Assembly: GCA_947175805.1 (NCBI GenBank)
Contig: CAMWOF010000108.1
Location: forward strand, 1-7,698
DNA: 7,698 nucleotides
Source of the DNA: an uncultured Clostridiaceae bacterium
Lineage (GTDB): Bacteria; Bacillota; Clostridia; Lachnospirales; Lachnospiraceae
Direction: 5' to 3'
Below the pieces are notes generated by a model. It worked only from the letters and a program-made list of their open reading frames with translations, did no database searches and had not been told where the DNA came from. Numbering within the stretch: position 1 is the stretch's first letter; every line of letters starts with the position of its first letter. A program made the translations under genes and the position numbers. This document shows, piece by piece, positions 1 through 6,317 of the stretch.

Positions 1-1
1 T

Positions 2-220
2 GCCGCCTCTGATAAGAAGGCTGCAAAGGAAGCTGCCGTCACTGTAGACCACGGATATATTTACCGGGATATTGAGGACAGACTGAAGCATATTCTCGGT
101 TCAAAAATTGAAATTAAAGCGAAGGACAATAACAAAGGAAAAATTGAAATTTCTTATTTTTCCCAGGATGAATTGGAACGAATTACTGAAATGCTTTATA
201 GTATGAATAAAGATATTTAA
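2..220 (+). CDS. parB: ParB/Spo0J chromosome-partitioning protein, C-terminal fragment
   Basis: This is an open reading frame that enters from the left edge and ends at TAA 218-220, giving the last 72 residues of a protein that is usually about 280-320 residues long. The visible part begins with an Ala/Lys-rich linker. It then reads YRDIEDRLKHILGSKIEIK, a lysine-rich strand containing NNKGKIEISYFS, and a final helix DELERITEML. This is the typical ParB C-terminal dimerisation domain, which in Bacillus Spo0J also binds DNA non-specifically through lysines. The CTPase and HTH/parS-binding domains lie outside the window. ParB loads onto parS sites near the origin and works with ParA/Soj and SMC in chromosome segregation. 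The next gene starts 12 bases after the stop with its own ribosome site, so the two are probably co-transcribed. The family call is confident despite the short fragment. Confidence 0.85.
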   Translation, partial: AASDKKAAKEAAVTVDHGYIYRDIEDRLKHILGSKIEIKAKDNNKGKIEISYFSQDELERITEMLYSMNKDI

Positions 221-232
221 CAGGGGGCTGAC

Positions 233-760
233 ATGACAGTAACAGATATCTTCAATAATTGGGGAATTTCAATAGAATATATTGTAATTGGTCAATTAGC
301 ACTTATATTCCTTCTATTTATCATGGTATTGGTGTCTCTTGGGAAGATTAGCAAGCTGACAAAACGCTATGACAGCCTGATGCACGGAAAATCCGCTAAA
401 GATTTAGAATCTATCATTGTATCTGCATTTTCAGATATGGATAAGATTCGGAAAAATGATAATCATCGTGCCAGAGAATATAAAAAGACAAAACAAAACA
501 TGAGTCGTTGTATCCGGAAAATGGGACTGATTAAATATGACGCCTTTAACCAGATGAGCGGAACCCTAAGCTTTTCCCTTGCCCTTCTAAATGCAAAAAA
601 TGACGGTATTATTCTAAATTGTATGCATTCGAGAGAAGGCTGCTTCACCTATGCCAAAGAGATTATCGGCGGTGAATCCTATGTTGTACTCTCCGATGAA
701 GAAAAAGCAGCGCTGCAACAGGCGATTGCTTCGGAAGATGTGTTAGAGGACGAGTTATAA
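233..760 (+). CDS. DUF4446 family membrane-anchored protein
   Basis: A 175-residue protein with an AGGGGG ribosome site at 222-227, five bases before the ATG. Residues about 15-37 form one hydrophobic helix (EYIVIGQLALIFLLFIMVLV). A basic linker and a probable helical stalk follow at about 38-95 (Lys/Arg-rich, few prolines). A conserved C-terminal core spans about 98-162, including KYDAFNQMSGTLSFSLALL, NDGIILN, HSREGCFTYAKEI and LSDEEKAAL. I recognise this as DUF4446, a family often found directly downstream of parB in Clostridia. Its biochemical function is unknown to me. With no signal-peptide cleavage motif it is best read as anchored by its N-terminus with the core in the cytoplasm; this topology is inferred. 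The 12-base gap from parB suggests one operon and a possible link to chromosome segregation or the cell envelope, which is inference from position only. Confidence 0.85.
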   Translation: MTVTDIFNNWGISIEYIVIGQLALIFLLFIMVLVSLGKISKLTKRYDSLMHGKSAKDLESIIVSAFSDMDKIRKNDNHRAREYKKTKQNMSRCIRKMGLIKYDAFNQMSGTLSFSLALLNAKNDGIILNCMHSREGCFTYAKEIIGGESYVVLSDEEKAALQQAIASEDVLEDEL

Positions 761-794
761 ACACAAAATCATTATTTTTGAGAGGATCCTGCTT

Positions 795-1670
795 ATGCAT
801 GATTACCTGAGAGCCATTGGCTTTTCTTCCGTTAACAGAAGAAAAGAGCTGGATAATTTAATTGAATATGTAAAAACTTCTCCCGACGAACGGATTATAA
901 CACCGATTGCGTCGGGATGTAGTCTTGTGCAGATTAATAAGACCTTTGGTAATAATGTGGGGATTACCGTTGTTGGGGAGTATGATGAAGAGGATATCTT
1001 TCATCTCGACCACTGCTTCCCTTTTTGCAAGGGAGACCTGATATCCTCGGAGGATTCTATCAGTATGAAGAAAATTTCCGACAAGGAAGCATATGAAGCA
1101 TTTTGTGACGATTTGAACATTGGCTGTCCCCTTATTTTTTTCCTGCAAAACATTTCCGATTATGTGAGACGCTGCTGGAGCAATGTATCAAACCACAAAA
1201 TTACAGATGTGAGATTGGGAGCCTTATCTATAGAGGGAACGATTCTTCTTGGCAACAGCAGTCACACAGTAATCAATCTTCTAAAGACAATGACGGAAAA
1301 GGCGTTCCGCAATGAATTGATTCTCGCCGCCCGAAACGGTGACTCAGATGCCATGGATCATTTATCGCTGACAGATATGGATACCTATACACTGATATCC
1401 CATCGTTTGGAAAAAGAGGATATTCTTTCCATTGTTGATACATCCCTGATGCCTTACGGTGTGGAGTGTGACCAATATTCCATTATCGGCGTTATCATGG
1501 CATTTAATTTGGGGGTCAATGCGCTGACAAAGGAGAAATTTTGGATTCTCTCTCTAAATTGTAATGACATTCTTTTAGAGCTTTGTATAAACGCCAAAGA
1601 TCTCTTGGGCGAGCCTATGCTTGGACGCCGTTTTAAAGGAATTATCTGGCTGCAGGGATATATTATCTGA
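795..1670 (+). CDS. DUF3881 family protein
   Basis: A 291-residue soluble protein starting MHDYLRAIGFS, with a GAGAGGA ribosome site at 780-786, eight bases before the ATG. I see no signal peptide or membrane helix. The most characteristic part is the C-terminus: YGVECDQYSIIG (about 221-232), the LNCNDILLELCIN stretch (about 254-266), then DLLGEPMLGRRFKGIIWLQGYI to the end. Together with the N-terminal LRAIGF motif this matches my memory of DUF3881, a family of about 290 residues restricted mainly to Lachnospiraceae. No catalytic motif or nucleotide-binding signature is apparent, although several cysteines are present (Cys42, Cys74, Cys78, Cys104, Cys111). It lies 34 bases after the DUF4446 gene with no terminator between, so it is probably in the parB transcript. 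Its function is unknown and I do not assign one. Confidence 0.8.
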   Translation: MHDYLRAIGFSSVNRRKELDNLIEYVKTSPDERIITPIASGCSLVQINKTFGNNVGITVVGEYDEEDIFHLDHCFPFCKGDLISSEDSISMKKISDKEAYEAFCDDLNIGCPLIFFLQNISDYVRRCWSNVSNHKITDVRLGALSIEGTILLGNSSHTVINLLKTMTEKAFRNELILAARNGDSDAMDHLSLTDMDTYTLISHRLEKEDILSIVDTSLMPYGVECDQYSIIGVIMAFNLGVNALTKEKFWILSLNCNDILLELCINAKDLLGEPMLGRRFKGIIWLQGYII

Positions 1671-1736
1671 GAAAAAAAGAAAAACAACTATATTATAATT
1701 TTTTATGTATACCCATTTCAACACGGGAGGATGATT

Positions 1737-3629
1737 ATGGAAAATTTAAAGAGAATCGCATTGATTACTAGTGCTTCCAATTTTGAACGTCAAAAAAACA
1801 TTGCATCATCCATGCATAAAACATTAAAATCCATAGGCGGTTATGTGATGTATGTGATTTCCAACTTTGGAATTTTTTTAGACAATGAGCCGATTCCTTA
1901 TGGAGATACCACGATTTATGATATCATCGACTATACTATGTTTGACGGTTGTGTCATCGGAGGAAATATCGGAAATCACATGCTCCTTGCTTCTGTTGCA
2001 AAAAAACTGAGAAAGAAAAATATCCCATTTATCACAGTCAATATCCAGACTGAGGGTGCTCCATTTCTGTCCTTAGACAGCTATCCTACCGTTTGCAAAC
2101 TGATGGAACATTTAATTGAAAAACACGGCTGCAGGAAAATAAATCTGGTTCTGACTTCTATCAAAGAAGTGGTTTCCATGGAGGCACTTACCGCTTATCA
2201 GGATACATTGAAAAGATATGGCCTTCCCTGTGAAGAAGACAGGATTATTTACTGCCCTATATCCGTTAATGCCGGACGCCGCCTGCATCAAACATTCTGT
2301 GATAATCATATCGATGACGCAGACGCCGTCTTATGTATGCATGATGTAGTAGCCATCGGCCTGTATCTCGAATTGGAAAAACTGGGCATTAAAGTGCCGC
2401 AGGATCTTCTTATATGTACTTTAAACCGCAGTTCGAATAGTGTCATTTTCCGTCCTGACTTTACCGGTTCAGATAGGAGGGATGATCTGCTTGCTGAAAA
2501 AGCCTGCCATTTATTGATAGAAATGATAAAAGGAAAAAAAATCCCGATTGAAAATTATTCATCCGGGAAGATATACTATGGAGAAAGTTGCGGTTGTAAC
2601 TCCGAATATTTACCAGAATCCAGAAAATGGCATCAGCAGCTCGTCCTGCAAACAGCCGAAGCCGGCAGACATATTAACTATATCATGCAGTTTAATGATG
2701 CATTGGAAACGGTAAAATCTTTAGAAGAACTGGGCGATAGTATCCGGAATATGCTTCACGGGATTCAATGTCCGGAATTTTTCTGCTGCATCAACAAGCA
2801 GGATTTGAAATATATCATCAACGATCCCGGCTATGAACCTCTGCCGGAGGGTAAAACATTTGACACTACAATGGTTGCCATCACCGGTACGGCAGACAGA
2901 ATTGGCACTTTACAAAATTTCGCTTATCCGACTAAAAACATTGTGCCTGTGGAAGAACAGGAAGGCGACCTCTTTATCCTGTATCCATTGCGCCACAAAA
3001 ACAAACTTTACGGTTATATGGCGTTTCTAAACGTATATCTTCCTATTGAGGCATATAATTACCGCATCTGCCACGAAAGTATATGCAGCAGTATTGAAAA
3101 TCTTCGCCGGCAGATGATATTAAGGCGCAGTATCGAGGAACTAGATAAACTGCATATGTGCGACCAGATGACCGGTCTACACAACCGTTTTGCCCTCAAC
3201 CGCTTTGCCTCCCGTTTTGTGGACGAAAAAGTCTATTCCATTGCAATGATTGATATGGACGGCCTGAAAAAAATTAATGATAACTTTGGACATCTCGCCG
3301 GCAATCACGCCATCTGCATTACGGCAAACATGATTCAGGAATGTACTGATGAGAAAGATCTTGTCGTTCGTTACGGCGGTGATGAATTTCAGGTGCTTTC
3401 ACACCATCTGGAACCGAAATATTGGGAAAAACTGCGTACAAAGATGAATAAAATCCTAACTCAGACAAAGAAACAACAGCAGCTTCCTTATGATCTGGGT
3501 GTCAGTCTCGGATTCGCCATCAGCACAGCCGAACATCCACTGCCATATGCGGAGGCCTGTGAGCTCGCAGACCGTGCCATGTACGAAAATAAGATGCTAC
3601 ACAAAAAAGGACGGGAAAATGAACCTTAG
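1737..3629 (+). CDS. Diguanylate cyclase with LacI-type ligand-binding sensor domain
   Basis: A 630-residue cytoplasmic protein without signal peptide or membrane helix. I chose ATG 1737 over 1731 because GGGAGG at 1725-1730 abuts the earlier ATG but sits six bases from this one. Residues about 4-285 resemble a type-1 periplasmic-binding-protein/LacI sensor fold (KRIALITSAS start, DGCVIGGNI, ADAVLCMHDVVAIGLYLELEKLGIKVP), but there is no LacI HTH. An ESCGC motif (about 283-287) follows, then a middle region of about 310-460 that could be GAF-like, and a GGDEF domain from about 465. The GGDEF domain shows DQMTGLHNR (476-484), the metal-binding IDMDGLKKINDNFGH (505-519) and RYGGDEF (545-551), so it should make c-di-GMP from GTP. 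The inhibitory RxxD position reads DEKD (538-541), so the canonical product-feedback site is missing. A TATAAT at 1694-1699 lacks a clear -35 partner, so a separate promoter is uncertain. The ligand is unknown. Confidence 0.88.
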   Translation: MENLKRIALITSASNFERQKNIASSMHKTLKSIGGYVMYVISNFGIFLDNEPIPYGDTTIYDIIDYTMFDGCVIGGNIGNHMLLASVAKKLRKKNIPFITVNIQTEGAPFLSLDSYPTVCKLMEHLIEKHGCRKINLVLTSIKEVVSMEALTAYQDTLKRYGLPCEEDRIIYCPISVNAGRRLHQTFCDNHIDDADAVLCMHDVVAIGLYLELEKLGIKVPQDLLICTLNRSSNSVIFRPDFTGSDRRDDLLAEKACHLLIEMIKGKKIPIENYSSGKIYYGESCGCNSEYLPESRKWHQQLVLQTAEAGRHINYIMQFNDALETVKSLEELGDSIRNMLHGIQCPEFFCCINKQDLKYIINDPGYEPLPEGKTFDTTMVAITGTADRIGTLQNFAYPTKNIVPVEEQEGDLFILYPLRHKNKLYGYMAFLNVYLPIEAYNYRICHESICSSIENLRRQMILRRSIEELDKLHMCDQMTGLHNRFALNRFASRFVDEKVYSIAMIDMDGLKKINDNFGHLAGNHAICITANMIQECTDEKDLVVRYGGDEFQVLSHHLEPKYWEKLRTKMNKILTQTKKQQQLPYDLGVSLGFAISTAEHPLPYAEACELADRAMYENKMLHKKGRENEP

Positions 3630-3658
3630 AATAAATCTGACTTAATTTCTATAAAAAA

Positions 3659-3725
3659 TTTGACTTTCCCATTTTTTCAAATATTGGATGAAATCCCCTG
3701 TCTGGAAAAAATGGGGAAAATCAAA
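3659..3725. repeat. Imperfect inverted repeat downstream of the GGDEF gene
   Basis: The left arm at 3659-3678 (TTTGACTTTCCCATTTTTTC) and right arm at 3705-3725 (GAAAAAATGGGG then AAAATCAAA) are complementary apart from one mismatch/wobble position and a one-base bulge, around a 26-base loop. On the plus strand the arm is followed by CAAAAAATC rather than a T run, so it is not a canonical intrinsic terminator for the upstream gene. Read on the minus strand, the stem is followed by TTTTTT. It may protect the 3' end of the GGDEF mRNA or act as a weak terminator. The base pairs are directly visible; the role is inferred. Confidence 0.5.
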
Positions 3726-3736
3726 AAATCCCTGCC

Positions 3737-3765
3737 TTGACATTTACATAACAATTCGATACAAT
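3737..3765 (+). promoter_or_regulatory. Sigma-A type promoter for the tRNA-Arg unit
   Basis: A perfect TTGACA -35 box (3737-3742) is separated by exactly 17 bases from TACAAT (3760-3765), one mismatch from the TATAAT consensus. Transcription would start near 3772, about 24 bases before the mature tRNA 5' end. This is the strongest promoter I see in the window. It should drive the tRNA and, as no terminator lies between, the two protein genes downstream. Confidence 0.8.
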
Positions 3766-3795
3766 TGGTATGTCTGTATTTTAATTATACGGCAT

Positions 3796-3869
3796 GCATT
3801 TGTAGCTCAGCAGGATAGAGCGTCCGCCTCCTAAGCGGAAGGCCGTGGGTTCGAATCCCGCCAAGTGCA
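3796..3869 (+). tRNA. tRNA-Arg, anticodon CCU
   Basis: A full 74-base cloverleaf can be drawn by hand. The acceptor stem GCATTTG pairs with CAAGTGC (3862-3868) with one G-U pair, and the discriminator base is A3869. The D stem is GCTC/GAGC. The anticodon stem is TCCGC/GCGGA with loop CTCCTAA, placing anticodon CCT at 3830-3832, which reads the Arg codon AGG. The variable loop has five bases. The T stem GTGGG/CCCGC closes the loop TTCGAAT. The 3' CCA is not encoded (TTT follows), so it must be added by the CCA-adding enzyme. The gene stands alone rather than in a tRNA cluster and has its own promoter upstream. Confidence 0.96.
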
Positions 3870-3911
3870 TTTACAATGTGTTTATTATGCATTGTGAAAG
3901 GAGTAATCTCA

Positions 3912-4499
3912 ATGAAACAACGACCAAAGTTTAATTTAATCATCAGTGCTGTTGCTATGATGGGCGCACTGATGGTAATTTTTTATCTGATTATGGTTAT
4001 GCCGGAACGCATTGACCTGATCATAACCTTCGGCGCCATCGTGCTGGCGGACACATATTTTTTAGCGGACGGGATTTTGAAAAGAATCGACGATATCTCC
4101 AACGACAGCTTGGATAAACAGACCGAGATGACCAAGGTTGAAAAGGGCATTTATTCTGTCGCCAAGCGGGAGGAATCCATTCTTATCGAAAAACTGGATA
4201 TGCTGGTGCAGACCATTACTAATCTACAGGCAGACAACCAGCGTTTAAATGATGAGCTGATTGAACAGCAAAAGCTCTTAACAAAACTTTCGCTGAAAAA
4301 GGATGAGGAAAATATTAGTAAAATGATTAGCGGCAATGACCGCATTGCCAAGCTAATTATCCAATTAACCAGTAACAATAACACAGTATCTAAAGAAACC
4401 CTGCAGCTTCTCAATGATATTTCTGACATGCTGGAGGATGATAAAAAAGAAGATGTTTATTATTCTAAGGTGCAGAAGATGCCGCCCCGCGCTGAGTAG
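3912..4499 (+). CDS. Hypothetical two-helix membrane protein with coiled coil
   Basis: A 195-residue protein I cannot assign to a named family. I start it at ATG 3912 because AAAGGAG (3897-3903) lies eight bases upstream; an in-frame ATG at 3876 has no ribosome site and falls just after the tRNA. Residues about 9-29 (LIISAVAMMGALMVIFYLIMV) and about 34-54 (IDLIITFGAIVLADTYFLADG) are hydrophobic and probably form a membrane hairpin, with both ends likely cytoplasmic. The rest is hydrophilic and helix-prone. Residues about 85-130, rich in Leu, Glu, Gln and Lys (KLDMLVQTITNLQADNQRL, then EQQKLLTKLSLKK), look like a coiled coil. A second short helical part spans about 135-178. It begins 42 bases after the tRNA with no terminator between, and the exonuclease gene starts 23 bases after its stop, so all three are probably one transcript. 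A scaffold or envelope role is possible but unsupported. Confidence 0.75.
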   Translation: MKQRPKFNLIISAVAMMGALMVIFYLIMVMPERIDLIITFGAIVLADTYFLADGILKRIDDISNDSLDKQTEMTKVEKGIYSVAKREESILIEKLDMLVQTITNLQADNQRLNDELIEQQKLLTKLSLKKDEENISKMISGNDRIAKLIIQLTSNNNTVSKETLQLLNDISDMLEDDKKEDVYYSKVQKMPPRAE

Positions 4500-4522
4500 G
4501 GAACAGAAAGGATTCTAGTCCA

Positions 4523-5479
4523 ATGAACTATATTGTATTTGACTTAGAATGGAATCAGAGTTCCAGCTCCGCGACAGAAAATGACCTTCTTCCTTTTGAA
4601 ATCATTGAAATTGGAGCAGTCAAATTAGACGCAAAATTTAACATCATTGACGAGTACGGCAGCATTGTCAGACCACAGATTTATCCGAGGCTGCAAAAGC
4701 GTATATGGGAAATGCTTCATTATGACGAAGCATTTTTAAAAACCGGACGTCATTTTGACGTGGTATGCAAGGAATTTCTTGATTGGTGTGGTGAGGATTT
4801 TATGTTTTGCTCCTGGGGTCCCCTGGATTTATACTATCTGCAGCAGAACATGGATTTTTATGTCATGAACCCTCTCCCCTCTCCTCTTCATTTTTATAAT
4901 TTGCAGGATATCTTTGCTGATATCTACCCGGATTTAGGCGCCTGCAAGCTGGAAAAGGCGGTGGAACGATTATCCATTCCCATAGACCAGCCCTTTCACA
5001 GTGCGATTAATGATGCCAGATATACCGGCCTGATAATGAAGCATTTGAAGATTAAAAACCTGGATGACAAATACTGTGTGGATTATTATAACAATCCAAA
5101 AACACTGGATGACGAGATTGTCAGCCGCCATAAAAATTACCGTGAGCATATCTCCAGAGAATTTGACTCGAAAAACGAGGCAATGGAGGACAAGGTTCTT
5201 CTCACACTGCACTGTCCAAAGTGCAACCGGCGCATCAACAAAAAGATTAAATGGTTTTCCAATAATTCCACCAGCTATCTCTGTGTGGGGAAATGCTGGT
5301 ATCATGGATATATATTAGGGAAAATAAAATTTAAGCATACTTATGATGACAGGGTTTTCATGATAAAAAAGACACAGCTTATCTCAAAAGCAGAGATGGA
5401 AAACATTAAACAAAAACAGGATCAGATTCGGCAAAAAAGAAAAGAAAAGAATAAACGTCATAAATCGAATAATCAATAA
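4523..5479 (+). CDS. DEDDh-type 3'-5' exonuclease with C-terminal zinc-ribbon-like domain
   Basis: A 318-residue protein with an AGAAAGGA ribosome site (4505-4512) ten bases before the ATG. The N-terminal 175 residues form an RNase T/DnaQ-like exonuclease domain. The first metal-binding motif is FDLEWNQ with Asp7 and Glu9, the second acidic residue is probably Asp102 in WGPLDLYYL, and the last motif is FHSAINDARYTG with His159 and Asp164, which defines the DEDDh class. Such enzymes remove nucleotides from 3' ends; closest relatives by eye are KapD/ERI-1-like enzymes, which favour RNA or short nucleic acids, so an RNA substrate is inferred. The C-terminus adds CPKC (231, 234) and CVGKC (254, 258), a likely zinc site, then a strongly basic tail (about 295-314, KQKQDQIRQKRKEKNKRHK) suited to nucleic-acid binding. 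It is probably co-transcribed with the tRNA and membrane protein gene, and is followed by a strong terminator. Confidence 0.88.
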   Translation: MNYIVFDLEWNQSSSSATENDLLPFEIIEIGAVKLDAKFNIIDEYGSIVRPQIYPRLQKRIWEMLHYDEAFLKTGRHFDVVCKEFLDWCGEDFMFCSWGPLDLYYLQQNMDFYVMNPLPSPLHFYNLQDIFADIYPDLGACKLEKAVERLSIPIDQPFHSAINDARYTGLIMKHLKIKNLDDKYCVDYYNNPKTLDDEIVSRHKNYREHISREFDSKNEAMEDKVLLTLHCPKCNRRINKKIKWFSNNSTSYLCVGKCWYHGYILGKIKFKHTYDDRVFMIKKTQLISKAEMENIKQKQDQIRQKRKEKNKRHKSNNQ

Positions 5480-5502
5480 TAATAGGAAGAATTGCCTATA
5501 TG

Positions 5503-5538
5503 ATAAAAAATGGCTGTCTGGTGACAGCCATTTTTTAT
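5503..5538. terminator. Bidirectional intrinsic terminator between convergent genes
   Basis: A perfect 16-bp stem (5503-5518 with 5523-5538) has the GC-containing core TGGCTGTC/GACAGCCA, a four-base TGGT loop, and flanking A6 and T6 runs. The exonuclease gene ends 23 bases upstream on the plus strand. On the minus strand the rsmG stop codon lies two bases before the hairpin. Because A6 and T6 are symmetrical, the same hairpin can stop transcription from both sides. Confidence 0.95.
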
Positions 5539-5540
5539 GT

Positions 5541-6263
5541 TTACCCAACCAAGGGCTTTTTAGATGCGGTGCCTGCTTTTCTCGGATATGCTTTGGGCGT
5601 CTCCTTTTTTTTACGGATAAACACAAAACTGCGCTCAATTCCACCGGGCAGCTCCAGTCTTTTTACCGCCTCTATCTCTCCCCCCAATACAGTCACGGCA
5701 CCCTTCGCCTGTTCTAATTCCTCATCAATATTTCCCGATTTATAAGGAATAAAATAGCCGCCCTTTTTCAAAAATGGGATACTGTACTCACTTAAAACCG
5801 CCAGATTTGCCACCGCCCGGGAAACACATAAATCAAAGGCTTCACGATATTCCTTCTGCCTTGCGCCGTCCTCTGCACGGCAATGAACTGTTGAGATATC
5901 ACATAATCCGATTTCTTCTATCACCGTATTGAGAAATCCTACCCGTTTATTCAGAGAATCCAGCAATAGTATCCTTAAATGTGGAAATGCGATTTTCAAT
6001 GGAATCCCCGGAAATCCCGCACCTGTACCTACATCAATGATTCTTCCCACATAATCTGACTCCATTATCTGAGGATACACCTTAACCAACGCCAGTGAAT
6101 CAAGAAAATGCTTTCGTATCACATCCTCTAATTCCGTGATTGCAGTCAGATTCATCACTTTATTCGTATCCACCAGCAATTCATAATAAACCTGAAATTG
6201 TGTGAGCTGGGCATCCGTCAATACAATATTCCATTTTGCCGCTTCTGTTCTCAACCGCTCCAT
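5541..6263 (-). CDS. rsmG: 16S rRNA (guanine527-N7)-methyltransferase RsmG (GidB)
   Basis: A 240-residue cytoplasmic protein, the usual RsmG length. It uses S-adenosylmethionine to methylate N7 of G527 in the 530 loop of 16S rRNA; loss of this activity gives low-level streptomycin resistance in many bacteria. The Rossmann SAM-binding loop IIDVGTGAGFPGIPLKI is at 75-91. Other family marks are NLTAITELEDVIRKHFLDSL (38-57), LLDSLNKRVGFL (100-111), HCRAED (127-132), VSRAVANL (147-154) and the C-terminal YPRKAGTASKKPL (226-238). The start is fixed: in-frame codons between the mnmG stop and this ATG contain no start codon, and GGAG (6270-6273) lies six bases upstream. A tandem duplication has repeated the start region upstream, widening the gap from mnmG to 54 bases. 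The gene follows mnmG in the common mnmG-rsmG operon order and ends just before the shared terminator. Confidence 0.96.
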   Translation of the reverse strand: MERLRTEAAKWNIVLTDAQLTQFQVYYELLVDTNKVMNLTAITELEDVIRKHFLDSLALVKVYPQIMESDYVGRIIDVGTGAGFPGIPLKIAFPHLRILLLDSLNKRVGFLNTVIEEIGLCDISTVHCRAEDGARQKEYREAFDLCVSRAVANLAVLSEYSIPFLKKGGYFIPYKSGNIDEELEQAKGAVTVLGGEIEAVKRLELPGGIERSFVFIRKKKETPKAYPRKAGTASKKPLVG

Positions 6264-6312
6264 ATAAATCTCCGTTTTGCCGCCTCTGTTCTCAACCGCT
6301 CCATATAAATCT
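6231..6312. repeat. 41-bp tandem duplication at the mnmG-rsmG junction
   Basis: Two adjacent 41-base units, 6231-6271 and 6272-6312, differ at only two positions (CCATTTTGCCGCT versus CCGTTTTGCCGCC). A further partial match, CCATTTT, begins at 6313. On the minus strand each unit contains GGAG-ATTTAT-ATG followed by the codons for MERLRTEAAK, that is the rsmG ribosome site and first codons. Because 41 is not a multiple of three, the upstream copy is out of frame with rsmG. Confidence 0.95.
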
Positions 6313-6316
6313 CCAT
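6251..6316 (-). CDS. Short upstream ORF created by the duplication
   Basis: A 21-codon frame reads MEIYMERLRTEAAKRRFIWSG and then TGA. It begins one base after the mnmG stop codon. A second in-frame ATG at 6302-6304 has GGAG six bases upstream (6311-6314), the same arrangement as the real rsmG start. Its residues 5-14 duplicate RsmG residues 1-10 before the frame diverges. It ends 13 bases inside rsmG, so ribosomes could terminate and restart at the overlapping rsmG ATG. It is probably the former rsmG start turned into a leader peptide; translation is plausible but unproven. Confidence 0.35.
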   Translation of the reverse strand: MEIYMERLRTEAAKRRFIWSG

Positions 6317-6317
6317 T

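Noticed and set aside
1731..1736. Alternative ATG start of the GGDEF protein at 1731
   Set aside because: The Shine-Dalgarno GGGAGG ends at 1730, directly against this ATG; ATG 1737 has normal spacing.
3796..3869. tRNA-Arg as an integration site for a mobile element
   Set aside because: No integrase gene and no second copy of the tRNA 3' end are visible in the window.
3873..3895. Small inverted repeat ACAATG/CATTGT between the tRNA and the next gene, considered as a terminator
   Set aside because: The arms are only six bases, there is no GC-rich core and no T run; too weak to end transcription.
3876..3911. Extended N-terminus of the membrane protein from ATG 3876
   Set aside because: It has no ribosome site and starts seven bases after the tRNA; AAAGGAG fits ATG 3912.
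4970..5305. Minus-strand frame inside the exonuclease gene
   Set aside because: It is antisense to the conserved HxxxxD and Cys motifs of the exonuclease and has no recognisable protein features.
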